Shown: in pieces, positions 35,851 to 45,646 of the stretch
How the letters are laid out: each line of letters opens with the position of its first letter
Position numbering within the stretch: the stretch's first letter is position 1
Assembly: GCF_000463075.2 (NCBI RefSeq)
Contig: NZ_AVAQ01000012.1
Span: 248,001-312,000 of the forward strand
Length of the DNA: 64,000 bases
DNA from: Lactiplantibacillus plantarum EGD-AQ4
GTDB taxonomy: Bacteria > Bacillota > Bacilli > Lactobacillales > Lactobacillaceae
Direction of reading: 5' to 3'
Translations under genes and position numbers: made by a program
The notes under the pieces: model-generated
What the model was told of the DNA's origin: nothing
What the model saw: the letters and a program-made list of their open reading frames with translations, nothing else
The model's database searches: none

Positions 35851-36615
35851 CTACTCAACACGGCAGTCGTTTCTATCACTTAAGTTTGAAATTAGTGCTG
35901 CTATGGATTCAGCATCTGGGGGGCATATTATGGCTTGGGGGACGGGTGCTAATTCGGGTTTACTAGTAATCCAAACTGCTTGCCGGGCACAACCTAACAT
36001 GGTTCGATCATTTTCATCATTGCCAAAAGCAATATAGTGTTCAAAACCAATATTAGCCAAAGCGTGGGCCTTATTAATTCCTTGGGCAGTGATGTCCAAG
36101 CTTCCTTCACCACTATGTTCAATGACGACTAGATCTAGTGTTATTAATAATCGCTTGATTCTTGCTCGCAGTACTGGAGCTAGATTTAATAAAATAACTT
36201 TAACCGGATCATTTAAAGAAGCTAATGGTTGGCGTTGGGCCAACCGTTGAGGATCAAGTTGACGTAAAATTGGATTGTCAGTAGAAACTTGACTGGCATA
36301 ATTCCACGTGCCATCCATAACATAATCTAAGTGATGAATTTCTATGAGCTGCTTCAATTGTTGAACAGCAGCGGGTGGTAATGGTTGGAGAACGGATAAC
36401 TTTTCTGAAACCCGGGTCATAACACCATTACCACCAATTAAGGGCTGATGCTCAAATTCTGGGATAATGGGAAGTAAGTCGCGAATTGGTCGAGCAGACG
36501 CAAAGACAACTTTATGGTGCGCTCGAATTAAGTAGGTTAGTGCCTGTGTAATGGGTAGGGCGATAGTCCGACCATCAAAACTTAACGTACCATCGATATC
36601 AAAAACAAAATTCAT
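35851..36615 (-). CDS. HAD-superfamily Cof-like phosphatase
   Basis: A 254-residue HAD hydrolase. The nucleophile motif FDIDGTLSFDG is at the N-terminus. Motif II/cap follow (VVFASARPIRDLL), and the late GFEHYIAFGNDENDRTML carries the metal-binding acidic motif (GNDxND). Cof-type relatives dephosphorylate sugar phosphates or flavin/pyridoxal phosphates. AAGGAG precedes the ATG. It lies between the orphan gene and its decayed copy. Confidence 0.88.
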   Translation of the reverse strand: MNFVFDIDGTLSFDGRTIALPITQALTYLIRAHHKVVFASARPIRDLLPIIPEFEHQPLIGGNGVMTRVSEKLSVLQPLPPAAVQQLKQLIEIHHLDYVMDGTWNYASQVSTDNPILRQLDPQRLAQRQPLASLNDPVKVILLNLAPVLRARIKRLLITLDLVVIEHSGEGSLDITAQGINKAHALANIGFEHYIAFGNDENDRTMLGCARQAVWITSKPELAPVPQAIICPPDAESIAALISNLSDRNDCRVE

Positions 36616-36753
36616 GATTAACTCCTTAAATTAAGTGAATGTTCAACAATCTCATCTTTTGCGGGAATAGACAAAGATAATTATACGAATAATGCTGTTA
36701 AAAGGCTAGCTCTAATTTTGGTGATGAAGTAAAGGCCAATTTAATAACAGAAA

Positions 36754-36785
36754 AGACACAACAACCAGACTCGGTCATTGTGTCT
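36754..36785 (-). terminator. Terminator of the orphan gene
   Basis: AGACACAA and TTGTGTCT pair, with an inner ACC/GGT, followed by TTTT on the minus strand. Confidence 0.75.
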
Positions 36786-36796
36786 CCAGAAACTTA

Positions 36797-37042
36797 TTAT
36801 TTTGAACTTACGACATGGTCTTCATCTAACATGTACTGAAACGCAATTTCACCAGTCAACAAGTCAATCTTAAACAACCCTTGATTACCGTTATTTTCAT
36901 CGCCCATCACAACGAAGTACGATGCGCCTTCATCAGCGACATGTTGAAAACTCAGATAGTTTCCTTTGAAACCTTGCTTCCGGAACTGACTGATAATCCG
37001 AACCATTTCACGTTGTGTTACCTCACTTGTTGCTTCACTCAT
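36797..37042 (-). CDS. Small orphan protein, unknown function
   Basis: An 81-residue protein: MSEATSEVTQREMVRIISQFRKQGFKGNYLSFQHV, then strands with YFVVMGDENNGNQGLFKIDLLTGEIAFQYMLDED. It looks like a small alpha/beta protein with no known motif. A TTG eight codons upstream (37066) is an alternative start. It has a decayed paralogue at 35622-35825, showing the gene is real and was duplicated. Upstream is a cluster of DnaA-box-like sequences, so control by DnaA is possible. Confidence 0.7.
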   Translation of the reverse strand: MSEATSEVTQREMVRIISQFRKQGFKGNYLSFQHVADEGASYFVVMGDENNGNQGLFKIDLLTGEIAFQYMLDEDHVVSSK

Positions 37043-37087
37043 TTTTCCACTTAACCCCGCAATCAATTTCTCTTCTTAACTAACAAA

Positions 37088-37317
37088 CTTGTTGATAACT
37101 TCTATGCCGTAAAAGTTATGCACTGTAGATAATTTAATTAACTACAATTTTCATCTTTTTCACCGCTTATCCCCAGATAATGATTAACTTACCCACAAAT
37201 AGGCGATGTTATTAACAATTATTCTTATTTGTTGTACCGAATTCGTATTCAAATGTTTAATTCTTGGACTTATCCACAATTCATTTGTCCTTGGCTAATA
37301 AAGCTATTTGTGGCTAA
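37088..37317. promoter_or_regulatory. Cluster of DnaA-box-like sites
   Basis: One exact box TTATCCACA (37270-37278) and several one-mismatch forms: TGTTGATAA (37090), TGTAGATAA (37124), TTATCCCCA (37167), TTACCCACA (37189), TGTGGCTAA (37309). Six sites in about 230 bases of an otherwise gene-free, AT-rich 500-base gap, where far less than one would be expected by chance. This may titrate DnaA or regulate the orphan gene. Confidence 0.5.
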
Positions 37318-37544
37318 CCGTGTTATCCTAGCCACAAAAGTCTAACGGACATCGTTGATCTATCTAATAAATGGTTAAACAATCTGACGTTCGGCGCCAA
37401 TCATCCAGCTACCACATCCATCATAACACGGCAATTTGAAAACAATTATGAAGCCTAGGTCCTAGTTTTCAATTCAGCAACCAGTGTCCATTTGCCACCA
37501 ACTGCCAACCCCATCACACGTTATCCGACCTCAGCGCCCAAAAA

Positions 37545-37571
37545 AGCACTCCCCTGAGACAGCGGAGTGCT
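37545..37571 (-). terminator. Terminator of gpmA
   Basis: AGCACTCC and GGAGTGCT pair, followed by TTTTTT on the minus strand. Confidence 0.85.
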
Positions 37572-37596
37572 CCAAAATCAGTAAATAACTATTAAA

Positions 37597-38289
37597 TTAT
37601 TTGCCTAACTTTTCCTTGCCAAGAACCTTTAACTTTTCATCAAAGTCATAGACAACTGGTTCACCAGTAGCCATTTCAAGGTTCATGATATCATCATCAC
37701 TGATTTGTTCGATATACTTGCTCAAAGCACGTAATGAGTTACCATGGGCAGCAATGATTACATTCTTGCCATCTAATAACTTAGGTGCGATTTGGTCTTC
37801 CCAGAAAGGCATAACGCGTTCCAAGGTAACCTTCAAGTTTTCACCACCAGGGACGATGTTAGGGTCTAAGTCAGCGTAACGACGATCGTTAACAGCTGAG
37901 CCTTCATCATCGGCACTCAATAATGGAGGTAAAACATCGTATGAACGACGCCAGATATGAACTTGGTCATCACCGTATTTTTCAGCGGTTTCCTTCTTGT
38001 TCAATCCTTGTAATGCACCATAATGACGTTCGTTTAAACGCCAAGTCTTGGTTTCAGGAATCCAAAGTTGGTCGGATTCTTCAAGAACATAGTGCAAAGT
38101 CTTGATGGCACGAGTCAAAACTGAAGTGAAGGCGTAATCGAATTGTAAGCCTGCTTCTTTAACTTTTTGACCAGCAGCCTTAGCTTCTTCAACACCCTTT
38201 TCGCTTAAATCAACGTCAACCCAACCAGTAAATTGGTTAGATAAGTTCCATTCACTTTGACCGTGACGAATCAATACTAATTTTGCCAT
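37597..38289 (-). CDS. gpmA: 2,3-bisphosphoglycerate-dependent phosphoglycerate mutase
   Basis: A 230-residue dPGM. Seen: [10 protein letters not shown] with the phosphorylated histidine, [22 protein letters not shown], and [11 protein letters not shown] with the second histidine. It converts 3-phosphoglycerate to 2-phosphoglycerate in glycolysis in the cytoplasm. AGAGGT precedes the ATG. It stands alone with its own terminator. Its codon choice looks biased towards frequent codons, as expected for a high-expression glycolytic gene. Confidence 0.95.
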   Translation of the reverse strand: MAKLVLIRHGQSEWNLSNQFTGWVDVDLSEKGVEEAKAAGQKVKEAGLQFDYAFTSVLTRAIKTLHYVLEESDQLWIPETKTWRLNERHYGALQGLNKKETAEKYGDDQVHIWRRSYDVLPPLLSADDEGSAVNDRRYADLDPNIVPGGENLKVTLERVMPFWEDQIAPKLLDGKNVIIAAHGNSLRALSKYIEQISDDDIMNLEMATGEPVVYDFDEKLKVLGKEKLGK

Positions 38290-38364
38290 AGCAGTTAATG
38301 ACCTCTTTCTTAAGTTATTTACTCACCCTATTTTACACTGAAAAAGCGAAAAATCAAAACAATA

Positions 38365-39438
38365 TCAGTGCTTATTTTCAGAATCCGGGTGGAAAGTAAT
38401 CGTTTTTTTCAGATTAATATTGGGGCGCGGTCGATGAACCGGTTTCACACCGATAATATCTAAAATAAAGTTAAAAATCGGCACACCGACGATCAGTCCC
38501 CAGACCCCGAATAAGCGTTCACTCACCAGTAAGACGACGAACGTGTAAAAAATCGGTAATTCCGTCCGACTCGACATGAACTTCGGATTCAACACGTAGG
38601 CTTCCAGCGCGTGCACCACGAGAATCATCAGTAGCATGTAAACGACGTAGCGTAAACCGCCGACCGAATAGGCAATCAGGCTCAGTGGGACGACTGAGAT
38701 GATCACACCGGCGACCGGAATCAGACTGAGAATAAAAATCATCAAACCTAAACTAATCAGTTGCGGCATTTTCAAGATTGCCATGAACGCCACGGTAATC
38801 ACCGTATTCACGATGGCAATCAGGAACTGTGCTTCCAAGACGACGCCAAAGCTGTTCACAAACTTTTTGGCGAAGAAATAGACATCCTGGAAGAACCAAC
38901 CAAACGTGCTCGTCAAAAAACGCTTTGTAAAGACCCGCATCTGGTGATCTTCAATTGTAAAGAAGAAGCTCAGAATAAAGGACAGGAAGAACGTCAATCC
39001 CATGTTACCGATATTGGTAATGTACTGGAAAACAACTGAGATCCCGCCCTTCAGTTGTTTAAGTAAGTCAGATTCTTGGAAATACGACGTGACCCACGTC
39101 AACAATTGGTTCGTGTCATGCGACGGATTCTGATAGAAACGGTAGACCGATTCAAAAGTCAAAAAGGTCTGCTTGATCAATTGCGGCAAGTAGATCGATA
39201 CCGCAAAATAAATGCCCAATATCACGAGCGCATAGATGACGATCACAATCAGCGTCGGCGGTAGTTTGACCCATCGCCGAATGGCCCGAACGAGTCGCGT
39301 CACCAAAAAAGTAAAGATAAACGTTAATAGTATGATACTCATCATACTTGAAGCTAAGTACAGTGTTAACACAATCAGCGCTAATACGAACGCACGCCGC
39401 CAACGCACATTTCGAATTAGTTGCGACCAAAATTCCAC
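38365..39438 (-). CDS. AI-2E/YtvI-family membrane transport protein
   Basis: A 357-residue PF01594-type permease with seven or eight helices: LALIVLTLYLASSMMSIILLTFIFTFL, a long central segment, then LISLGLMIFILSLIPVAGVIISVVPLSLIAYSVGG and the C-terminal FGVWGLIVGVPIF motif. Members are thought to export small molecules or act as Na+/H+ antiporters; AI-2 transport is shown for few. GTG at 39438 is chosen because GAGGGG lies 8 bases upstream; an ATG eleven codons earlier has no site. Confidence 0.85.
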   Translation of the reverse strand: MEFWSQLIRNVRWRRAFVLALIVLTLYLASSMMSIILLTFIFTFLVTRLVRAIRRWVKLPPTLIVIVIYALVILGIYFAVSIYLPQLIKQTFLTFESVYRFYQNPSHDTNQLLTWVTSYFQESDLLKQLKGGISVVFQYITNIGNMGLTFFLSFILSFFFTIEDHQMRVFTKRFLTSTFGWFFQDVYFFAKKFVNSFGVVLEAQFLIAIVNTVITVAFMAILKMPQLISLGLMIFILSLIPVAGVIISVVPLSLIAYSVGGLRYVVYMLLMILVVHALEAYVLNPKFMSSRTELPIFYTFVVLLVSERLFGVWGLIVGVPIFNFILDIIGVKPVHRPRPNINLKKTITFHPDSENKH

Positions 39439-39525
39439 AAAATCCACCCCTCTGCTATCCCATACGTCCATTTTAACGGAAAGCGGCCCTAATAAACATC
39501 AAAAGGCTGTAACGTTCCGATAAAA

Positions 39526-39570
39526 AACGCGTAAAGTTTATCACTAATCACCTGATAAACTTCACGCGTT
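39526..39570 (-). terminator. Terminator of the ROK regulator
   Basis: AACGCGTgAAGTTTATC arms pair nearly perfectly around a short loop, followed by TTTTTT on the minus strand. Confidence 0.85.
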
Positions 39571-39593
39571 CGTTTAAATGGACACTTGATTAC

Positions 39594-40748
39594 TCATGAG
39601 AACTGCATTTTTAAGCTTTCCAAACCTAACGCTTGATGAATGATAACCGACGCGCCACCCAATAGCGCGGCGGATTGCACATTCTTCGTCGCAATGATTG
39701 GCACCTGCCGACTTGGTGACGTCAATTTCGCCGTGTTGTCACGAATATCCGTCAGTAGTTGTGGCAAAATTTCCAAGACCGTCGTATTTAAGACCACCAC
39801 GTCCGGGGCGAAAGCAGTGGAAACGTTGGCAATCACCTTGGACAGGTAGTAAACGAAGTCATCAAAGACTGCCGTCACTTCTTTATTATGATTGATATAA
39901 TCATGCTTGACCGTCGTCAAATCGAGCCGGTCCACCTGTTTGATTTCCTTGAGCCGTGCCCACAAGGCCTTTTCGGACGCATAATCATTGTAGGACGCCA
40001 TGTGATTCTCGACACGCCGGTCCTCTAATAACGCGGTCCCGACTTCGCCAGCTTCACCCTCATGTCCAGAGTAAAGCCGTGAGTCAGCCACGATACCCGC
40101 ATGAATTTGGTCGCGAACGACGATGGAAACCACGTTATCAAAGATTTCGTTGTCGTGGAAATCCCGTTCAAATACGGCCGTTAAGTTAGCTTTCTTTTCC
40201 AGTACCACTGGGATCCGTAATTTATCCCGCAAGTACTTCGCTAAATCAAAGTGGGTCAGGCCCTTGATTGGCGTCTTTAAAATCTTATTTTCATAGATAA
40301 TGCCATCCAGCGCGATTGCAACCCCCATTAAGCCATGAATCGTGCCGTAGTCGTCAACATTCCGTAGTTGATCTTCAATCAGGTCAATGACATCCGTTAA
40401 CGTCATATCACTGGTCTTGAAGCTTTGGAAGTGCAGGATTTTCCCGTTCAAACGGGAATACATCAATTTGATGGCGTCGGCCGACATATCAATACTTGCC
40501 ACGAAGCCGTAGTTGACGTTCAACTCGGCCATTACCGGCTTACGGCCACCGTTCTTCGTGCTGACCCCGCAACCAATCTCCTTAATGAACTGGGTGCGAA
40601 GTAATTGGTTATAAATGTCTGATACCGTTACCTTATTCAAACTCAGGTTCCGTGAAATTTGGCTCCGGCTGATAGGTCCTTCGTTAATAACCTGCTGCAG
40701 AACTTGCTTCTCATTCGTACTGCGCATCACATGTTTATTAATAATCAT
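39594..40748 (-). CDS. ROK-family transcriptional repressor (XylR/NagC type)
   Basis: A 384-residue ROK regulator with an N-terminal winged HTH (NEGPISRSQISRNLSLNKVTVSDIYNQLL) and a sugar-kinase-like domain starting VASIDMSADAIKLMYS. The zinc-binding and phosphate motifs of active ROK kinases are degenerate (GHEGEAGEVGTALLEDRR instead of a CxCG set), fitting a repressor. No sugar operon adjoins, so the target is unknown; the long gene-free leader 40749-41037 may hold its own operator. Confidence 0.9.
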   Translation of the reverse strand: MIINKHVMRSTNEKQVLQQVINEGPISRSQISRNLSLNKVTVSDIYNQLLRTQFIKEIGCGVSTKNGGRKPVMAELNVNYGFVASIDMSADAIKLMYSRLNGKILHFQSFKTSDMTLTDVIDLIEDQLRNVDDYGTIHGLMGVAIALDGIIYENKILKTPIKGLTHFDLAKYLRDKLRIPVVLEKKANLTAVFERDFHDNEIFDNVVSIVVRDQIHAGIVADSRLYSGHEGEAGEVGTALLEDRRVENHMASYNDYASEKALWARLKEIKQVDRLDLTTVKHDYINHNKEVTAVFDDFVYYLSKVIANVSTAFAPDVVVLNTTVLEILPQLLTDIRDNTAKLTSPSRQVPIIATKNVQSAALLGGASVIIHQALGLESLKMQFS

Positions 40749-41037
40749 ACTGAATCTCGATGTCCACCGTTGACATCCGGATTACTTTGCCGAATCACGC
40801 TGATTGGGCCTGCCATTAATCCACTGGTCAACGGGCACCTTAACCCCCTAATCTGTTAATATTCTATAGCATCAAACAAAAATAGTACACAAAATAGTCA
40901 TTTTTATACCTATTTTGACATATATCCGTTAAAAAAAGGTCAATACCGATATAAAATGACCGCCCCCGTAAAACAAACCGTAATGAACGGAAACACTCCG
41001 TCCTTACTCCTACATTCTATAACAGTTTTTATAAAAA

Positions 41038-41080
41038 AATCACCGATTCACACCTAAAAGTAGGTGTTTTATCGATGATT
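41038..41080 (-). terminator. Terminator of the TPR-like membrane protein
   Basis: ACACCTA/TAGGTGT forms the inner stem and AATCAcCGAT/ATCGaTGATT the outer, followed by seven T residues on the minus strand. Confidence 0.8.
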
Positions 41081-41118
41081 GTTAATTGAGCTTCCATACC
41101 GCTATTATTTTGCTTATA

Positions 41119-42168
41119 TCACTGCAACGATTTTGCCGCTTGCGCGATCGACATATGCTGTGAACTTGCCTGCTGCAAAATCGCTTCAATCTGGGCATCC
41201 GTGTACTGACTAGCATCAAAACCAGCTTGTGATAGCTCATCGCGCGTTGCCTGGATCTGGTCCGACGACTGATTCATCGTTTTGACCGCCTGGGCTAAGG
41301 ACAAGTGTTGTGCCGCCGCACGCTGAATAATGGCCTGAATCTCAGCATCACTATACTGGCTGGCATCTACGCCCTGTTCATTCAATTCTGCCCGGGTCGC
41401 TTGAATCTGATTGCTACTAGAATTTGCACTCGAACTAGTGGTACCCGAAGCCCCATTAGTCACGGGTGCCGTCGTTGACGACGAGCTTGAGCTAGCCTGC
41501 GAATTTTGCTTAGCCTGACCATTTTGAGCCGTCGCTGATTGTGCACTGCTCGTCCCGGCAATCGATTGCGCCGTGTTTGGCAAAGCTGGCGCTGATCCCG
41601 TCAACGTTTTAAGTGAAGCGTTATTTTGTTTACGGAGTGTCAACACGTTCTTACGAATATCCTGATAATACCGCTGCTTAAACGTTTTGTCTTTCAATAA
41701 GGTTGCAATCACAACGTTCGAGTCGGTAAACTCATTTGCCTTGTTCAGCGTCAAGGCTTGCTGATACTGTTCCTGATACGTCTTACGTTTATCCTGAATC
41801 TTCTGCAGTAAAGTCAACTGTTCGCGGGCCTGCTGAATCAAAGTCGTTGACCCGTGTTTGGTCGTCTTAACGGTCGTAAAGTCTTGTTTGGCCGCACTAA
41901 ACTTCCGATTGTTCATCGCTTGCGTCCCATCCACGTAAGTCTGCGTCTGTGTCAAATAGCGCTGAGCTGTCGCGTTACTAGCCCGTGTCCGCGAGGCGTG
42001 TGTAAAACTCGTCTCAGCCAACGAATAATCGTGATTTTTCAGCGCCCGTTCACCCGTCCGCATCTCATCAGCATAGGATTCTTCTTGCAACCGGTAACGT
42101 GTGTAAGAGTAACTACCGACCCCCACGGCGATAATTACCGCAAACACGATCCACATCCATCTCTTCAT
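41119..42168 (-). CDS. Membrane-anchored TPR-like protein with duplicated C-terminal module
   Basis: A 349-residue protein with an N-terminal membrane helix ([22 protein letters not shown]) and an extracellular helical repeat region related to the lipoprotein at 13819 (both with QTQTY). A Ser/Thr-rich linker at about 200-250 leads to two tandem modules of about 45 residues ([25 protein letters not shown] and [25 protein letters not shown]). GGGGGTG precedes the ATG at 42168. It is anchored outside the cell. Function unknown. Confidence 0.75.
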   Translation of the reverse strand: MKRWMWIVFAVIIAVGVGSYSYTRYRLQEESYADEMRTGERALKNHDYSLAETSFTHASRTRASNATAQRYLTQTQTYVDGTQAMNNRKFSAAKQDFTTVKTTKHGSTTLIQQAREQLTLLQKIQDKRKTYQEQYQQALTLNKANEFTDSNVVIATLLKDKTFKQRYYQDIRKNVLTLRKQNNASLKTLTGSAPALPNTAQSIAGTSSAQSATAQNGQAKQNSQASSSSSSTTAPVTNGASGTTSSSANSSSNQIQATRAELNEQGVDASQYSDAEIQAIIQRAAAQHLSLAQAVKTMNQSSDQIQATRDELSQAGFDASQYTDAQIEAILQQASSQHMSIAQAAKSLQ

Positions 42169-42310
42169 CACGACACCCCCATTAGCTGATTTTCCAATTA
42201 ATTTATTATACCATGTTTGCAAACAACCTCGCGATTCGTTGTGCTTACAAAACCATTTTCATAGGCGTATAATAATTAATGTATTTTACGAAGAAAGGAT
42301 CCTTATTGCA

Positions 42311-43507
42311 ATGCTAGAGAAAACTTTTTACCACACCCTTTTGAGCCACTCATTCAATATTCCCGTCACAGTGAACTACTGGGATGGTAGTAGTGAAACT
42401 TATGGTGAGGGCACACCAGAAGTAACGGTGACATTTAAAGAAGCCATTCCAATGCGCGACATCACTAAGAATGCATCCATCGCACTTGGTGAAGCTTACA
42501 TGGATGGCAAAATTGAAATTGACGGCAGTATTCAGAAATTAATTGAATCCGCCTACGAATCGGCAGAAAGCTTTTTCAACAATTCCAAATTCAAACGGTT
42601 CATGCCTAAACAATCGCACTCTGAAAAGAAGAGCCAACAAGATATTCAGAGCCATTATGACGTTGGTAACGACTTCTACAAGATGTGGCTTGACCCAACC
42701 ATGACCTATTCCTGTGCTTACTTCAAACACGATACGGATACGTTGGAAGAAGCGCAAATTCACAAAGTGCACCATATCATCCAAAAGCTCAACCCACAAC
42801 CTGGCAAGACGCTGCTTGATATCGGTTGTGGCTGGGGAACCTTGATGCTTACGGCTGCGAAGGAATATGGCCTGAAAGTCGTTGGTGTCACCCTTTCTCA
42901 AGAACAATATAACTTAGTTGCCAAGCGCATCCAAGATGAAGGCTTGAGCGATGTTGCCGAAGTGCGGTTACAAGATTACCGTGAATTAGGCGATGAAACC
43001 TTTGATTACATTACCAGTGTTGGTATGTTTGAACACGTTGGTAAGGACAACTTAGCAATGTACTTCGAACGCGTCAACCACTACCTTAAAGACGACGGTG
43101 TTGCTTTACTGCACGGAATCACCCGGCAACAAGGTGGCGCGACTAACGGTTGGTTAGACAAGTATATTTTCCCAGGTGGCTACGTTCCTGGGATGACTGA
43201 AAACCTCCAACACATCGTTGAAGCCGGCTTACAAGTCGCTGATGTTGAAACGTTACGGCGGCATTACCAACGGACCACTGAAATCTGGGACGAAAACTTC
43301 AATGCCAAACGTGCCGCAATCGAAGAAAAGATGGGCGTCCGCTTCACGCGGATGTGGGATCTCTATCTCCAAGCCTGCGCCGCTTCCTTCCAATCTGGTA
43401 ACATCGATGTCATGCAGTACCTGGTTACTAAGGGTGCTTCATCACGGAACTTACCAATGACCCGGAAGTACATGTATGCGGACAACCGTATCAATAAAAA
43501 TGCTTAA
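42311..43507 (+). CDS. cfa: Cyclopropane-fatty-acyl-phospholipid synthase
   Basis: A 398-residue SAM-dependent enzyme. Seen: an N-terminal lipid-binding part, the [24 protein letters not shown] motif, the SAM site [13 protein letters not shown], and the late [19 protein letters not shown]. It methylenates double bonds of membrane phospholipids from S-adenosylmethionine, and so makes lactobacillic acid and raises acid tolerance. GAAAGGA is well placed before the ATG at 42311; 24 earlier in-frame codons are not needed. Alone, with its own terminator. Confidence 0.95.
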   Translation: MLEKTFYHTLLSHSFNIPVTVNYWDGSSETYGEGTPEVTVTFKEAIPMRDITKNASIALGEAYMDGKIEIDGSIQKLIESAYESAESFFNNSKFKRFMPKQSHSEKKSQQDIQSHYDVGNDFYKMWLDPTMTYSCAYFKHDTDTLEEAQIHKVHHIIQKLNPQPGKTLLDIGCGWGTLMLTAAKEYGLKVVGVTLSQEQYNLVAKRIQDEGLSDVAEVRLQDYRELGDETFDYITSVGMFEHVGKDNLAMYFERVNHYLKDDGVALLHGITRQQGGATNGWLDKYIFPGGYVPGMTENLQHIVEAGLQVADVETLRRHYQRTTEIWDENFNAKRAAIEEKMGVRFTRMWDLYLQACAASFQSGNIDVMQYLVTKGASSRNLPMTRKYMYADNRINKNA

Positions 43508-43517
43508 TGAAGCTTAA

Positions 43518-43560
43518 AACAAGCGTTCAGAATTTTATAAATTCTGAGCGCTTGTTTTTT
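43518..43560 (+). terminator. Terminator of cfa
   Basis: AACAAGCGtTCAGAATTT pairs with ATTCTGAGCGCTTGTT, followed by TTTT. Confidence 0.85.
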
Positions 43561-43838
43561 GTCGTTAGTTATCATTCAGTCGTATAATTGCGAATTAATC
43601 TGTTGATTGTGCGCGGCTTGCTATTGCTGGCGCGCCGTCACTATACTCTTTTTGCTTGATTGCTAGCTTAATTCGTTTATCAGAGGAACTAACCGCGTCT
43701 AGAGTCGGTTTGAGGCAGAACTAAGTTGATCCTAAGTCCCTGACACATTGTACGCGTAATCAACCGATAAAGTTCACAGCGTCCCTTTTTTCATGAAACC
43801 ACCAAACTTCTGATGGCCCATTTTCAGAATGCTTTCCG

Positions 43839-44753
43839 TTAATTTTCAGTAACCACCGCACGTACCCAGCCCAATACGCGCTGGTACGCTAACAGTGCCC
43901 CTAAGAAGAAGGCTGCGGCCAGTGCCGCCGACAACGGTAACTTATTGAACATCTCTGTTGGCAGCACTAAGGCTAACAGTGGAAACGCATAGGCAGCTGG
44001 CAATTTAAGCCGTAAGCCTAACAATAGCACGTACACTAACGGCATGGTCAATACCGTCGTCAGTAGCCACGAAGCGACCAGTAAGTGCACGCCAACGCCA
44101 ATCGCCGCTGCAACGGTCAATGCGACCCACTGTTTAATAGCGAGTTTCGCCGAATAATCCGGCTGCTGGGTCGCCTCAAAGAAAACCACAATAACTGGTG
44201 GAATCGCGGCCATCTGCGGTTGGCCCACGAACCACACGATACTGACCCAGAGGAGTACGAGGCAACTAAAGCCCAGCATTTGCCACCAATTAGCTGTGGC
44301 CGGTGCCGACTGAATTGTAGGTTGTCGCTGTTGCAATCGAACACCAACCATCAGACTCAGCGTCCAAAAGAAAATCGCGACAATGAATGACCAGTGGGTG
44401 GCGTTAATGATGATTGGCAATAGCCCGGTTGCAAAGGCTGGCGCAAGGTTGGATCTCAGCCCCTTTAATAGTAGCAACATCAACAGCACGCCAATCAGAA
44501 CTTTGATTGGATAATCGGTTGGCAGGCGGTTGACTAAGAAGCCGATGACCGCCGTTCCGGATGGCGCCAAGAATAATTTACTGGGTTGCCGTGTCCAGTC
44601 CGCCTTGCGATAGATCCACGTTCCCGCCGTCAAGGCCCCAATCTCCGGTAAAATAACTTCCACGTCATGCAAATAGGTGGCACTCGCTACCATTAGCAAG
44701 ATAAATGTCCAGCCCAGCAGGTAACGCCAACTCGTCTTATGTTCCAAATCCAT
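43839..44753 (-). CDS. Multi-helix membrane protein, possibly HPP-like
   Basis: A 304-residue protein with about nine or ten hydrophobic helices and little else: YLLGWTFILLMVASATYL, VLIGVLLMLLLLKGL, VAIFFWTLSLMVGVRL, FSCLVLLWVSIVWFVG, LLVASWLLTTVLTMPLVYVLLLGL. The repeated internal halves (each with a helix ending in a PxIxxxx segment) recall HPP-type integral membrane proteins, but I cannot place it firmly. AAAGGA sits before the ATG. Substrate unknown. Confidence 0.7.
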   Translation of the reverse strand: MDLEHKTSWRYLLGWTFILLMVASATYLHDVEVILPEIGALTAGTWIYRKADWTRQPSKLFLAPSGTAVIGFLVNRLPTDYPIKVLIGVLLMLLLLKGLRSNLAPAFATGLLPIIINATHWSFIVAIFFWTLSLMVGVRLQQRQPTIQSAPATANWWQMLGFSCLVLLWVSIVWFVGQPQMAAIPPVIVVFFEATQQPDYSAKLAIKQWVALTVAAAIGVGVHLLVASWLLTTVLTMPLVYVLLLGLRLKLPAAYAFPLLALVLPTEMFNKLPLSAALAAAFFLGALLAYQRVLGWVRAVVTEN

Positions 44754-44907
44754 TCGGTTAATATTCCTTTCTTATATCAATTTACATATATTTTAATTAT
44801 TAACGCAACGATTGGTATTGTAACATAAATTGGTTATCGACTTCAAATTTTCAGAAAATTAAGCTTTTTCACCATTATTACCATCTCAAAATACCACTAG
44901 AACGTAA

Positions 44908-44945
44908 AAAAGTTCGGCTAGTTGTGGATAACTAGCCGAACTTTG
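44908..44945. repeat. Hairpin with a DnaA box in its loop
   Basis: AAAGTTCGGCTAGTT and AACTAGCCGAACTTT pair perfectly; the loop region contains TGTGGATAA (44923-44931), an exact DnaA box on the minus strand. It lies far from either flanking gene, next to element copy 2. Confidence 0.55.
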
Positions 44946-45002
44946 AATTTTACATAATTTACTAGCGGCCTAAAGTACTAGGACAGCTGGCCTTTTATAT
45001 TA

Positions 45003-45646
45003 ACCGACGCATTATGATGGTTAATTTGTCATGAATCATGATTAAATCATGTCAACTCTTAAGTTCAAAAGCAGCCAGCTGAGACCCGCTGGAAACAGTA
45101 AACTTGCAGCGAATCTACGTCCTACGCCGGCATACAGGCATTTCTGACAACGCTGGAACACAATGGACGCAGATTTAAGCCGACAGCCCACGTCTTAAAT
45201 ACTGGTCTTCCACGTTCTATGCAATATTGTCGAAACGTGTTCGGGTCAGACTGAATAGGAACCACTACCTTAATGCCTAGGAATCGTTGGTTCTGACTCA
45301 CAGTTTTCCTGAAGGACCAGGCATCTAATGTTAGGTGGTCAATTGCACCCAGATAGGTGGTTCATCTGCCATTCGAGCGGGTTCCCAACTGGAGGGGCTG
45401 GCTGACAATGCTCAAGGGCGAAATTCTTCTTGTCCGGGTGGTCTTCCCGGGCTAGAAGAAGACTCGTATTTGAAATTGCGCAGTGGGCCTCTGCGTGAGT
45501 TCAAATCGATGTCCGCCCTGTTCCAGCGTTGTCAGCCAGCTCCGAAAGTTGGACTAAGGCGCGCACCGGCTGACGAACAGGAATCCACCAACTGGCATGA
45601 TTTAATCATGATTAATGCTAAAAAATAACTAGCACAACGCGTATTA
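45003..45646. repeat. Structured MITE-like element, copy 2 (644 bp, inverted)
   Basis: An inverted, shortened copy of 23112-24061. End repeats: 45003-45053 and 45594-45646, with GATTAAATCATG and ATACGCGTTGTGCTAG (reverse strand) as in copy 1. Domain A occupies 45385-45560 on the opposite strand with the same stems. Domain B is partly deleted (about 45110-45240). An apparent 97-residue frame here matches one in copy 1, but most differences change the amino acid, so I do not call a gene. The following 45647-45874 is gene-free. Confidence 0.75.
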
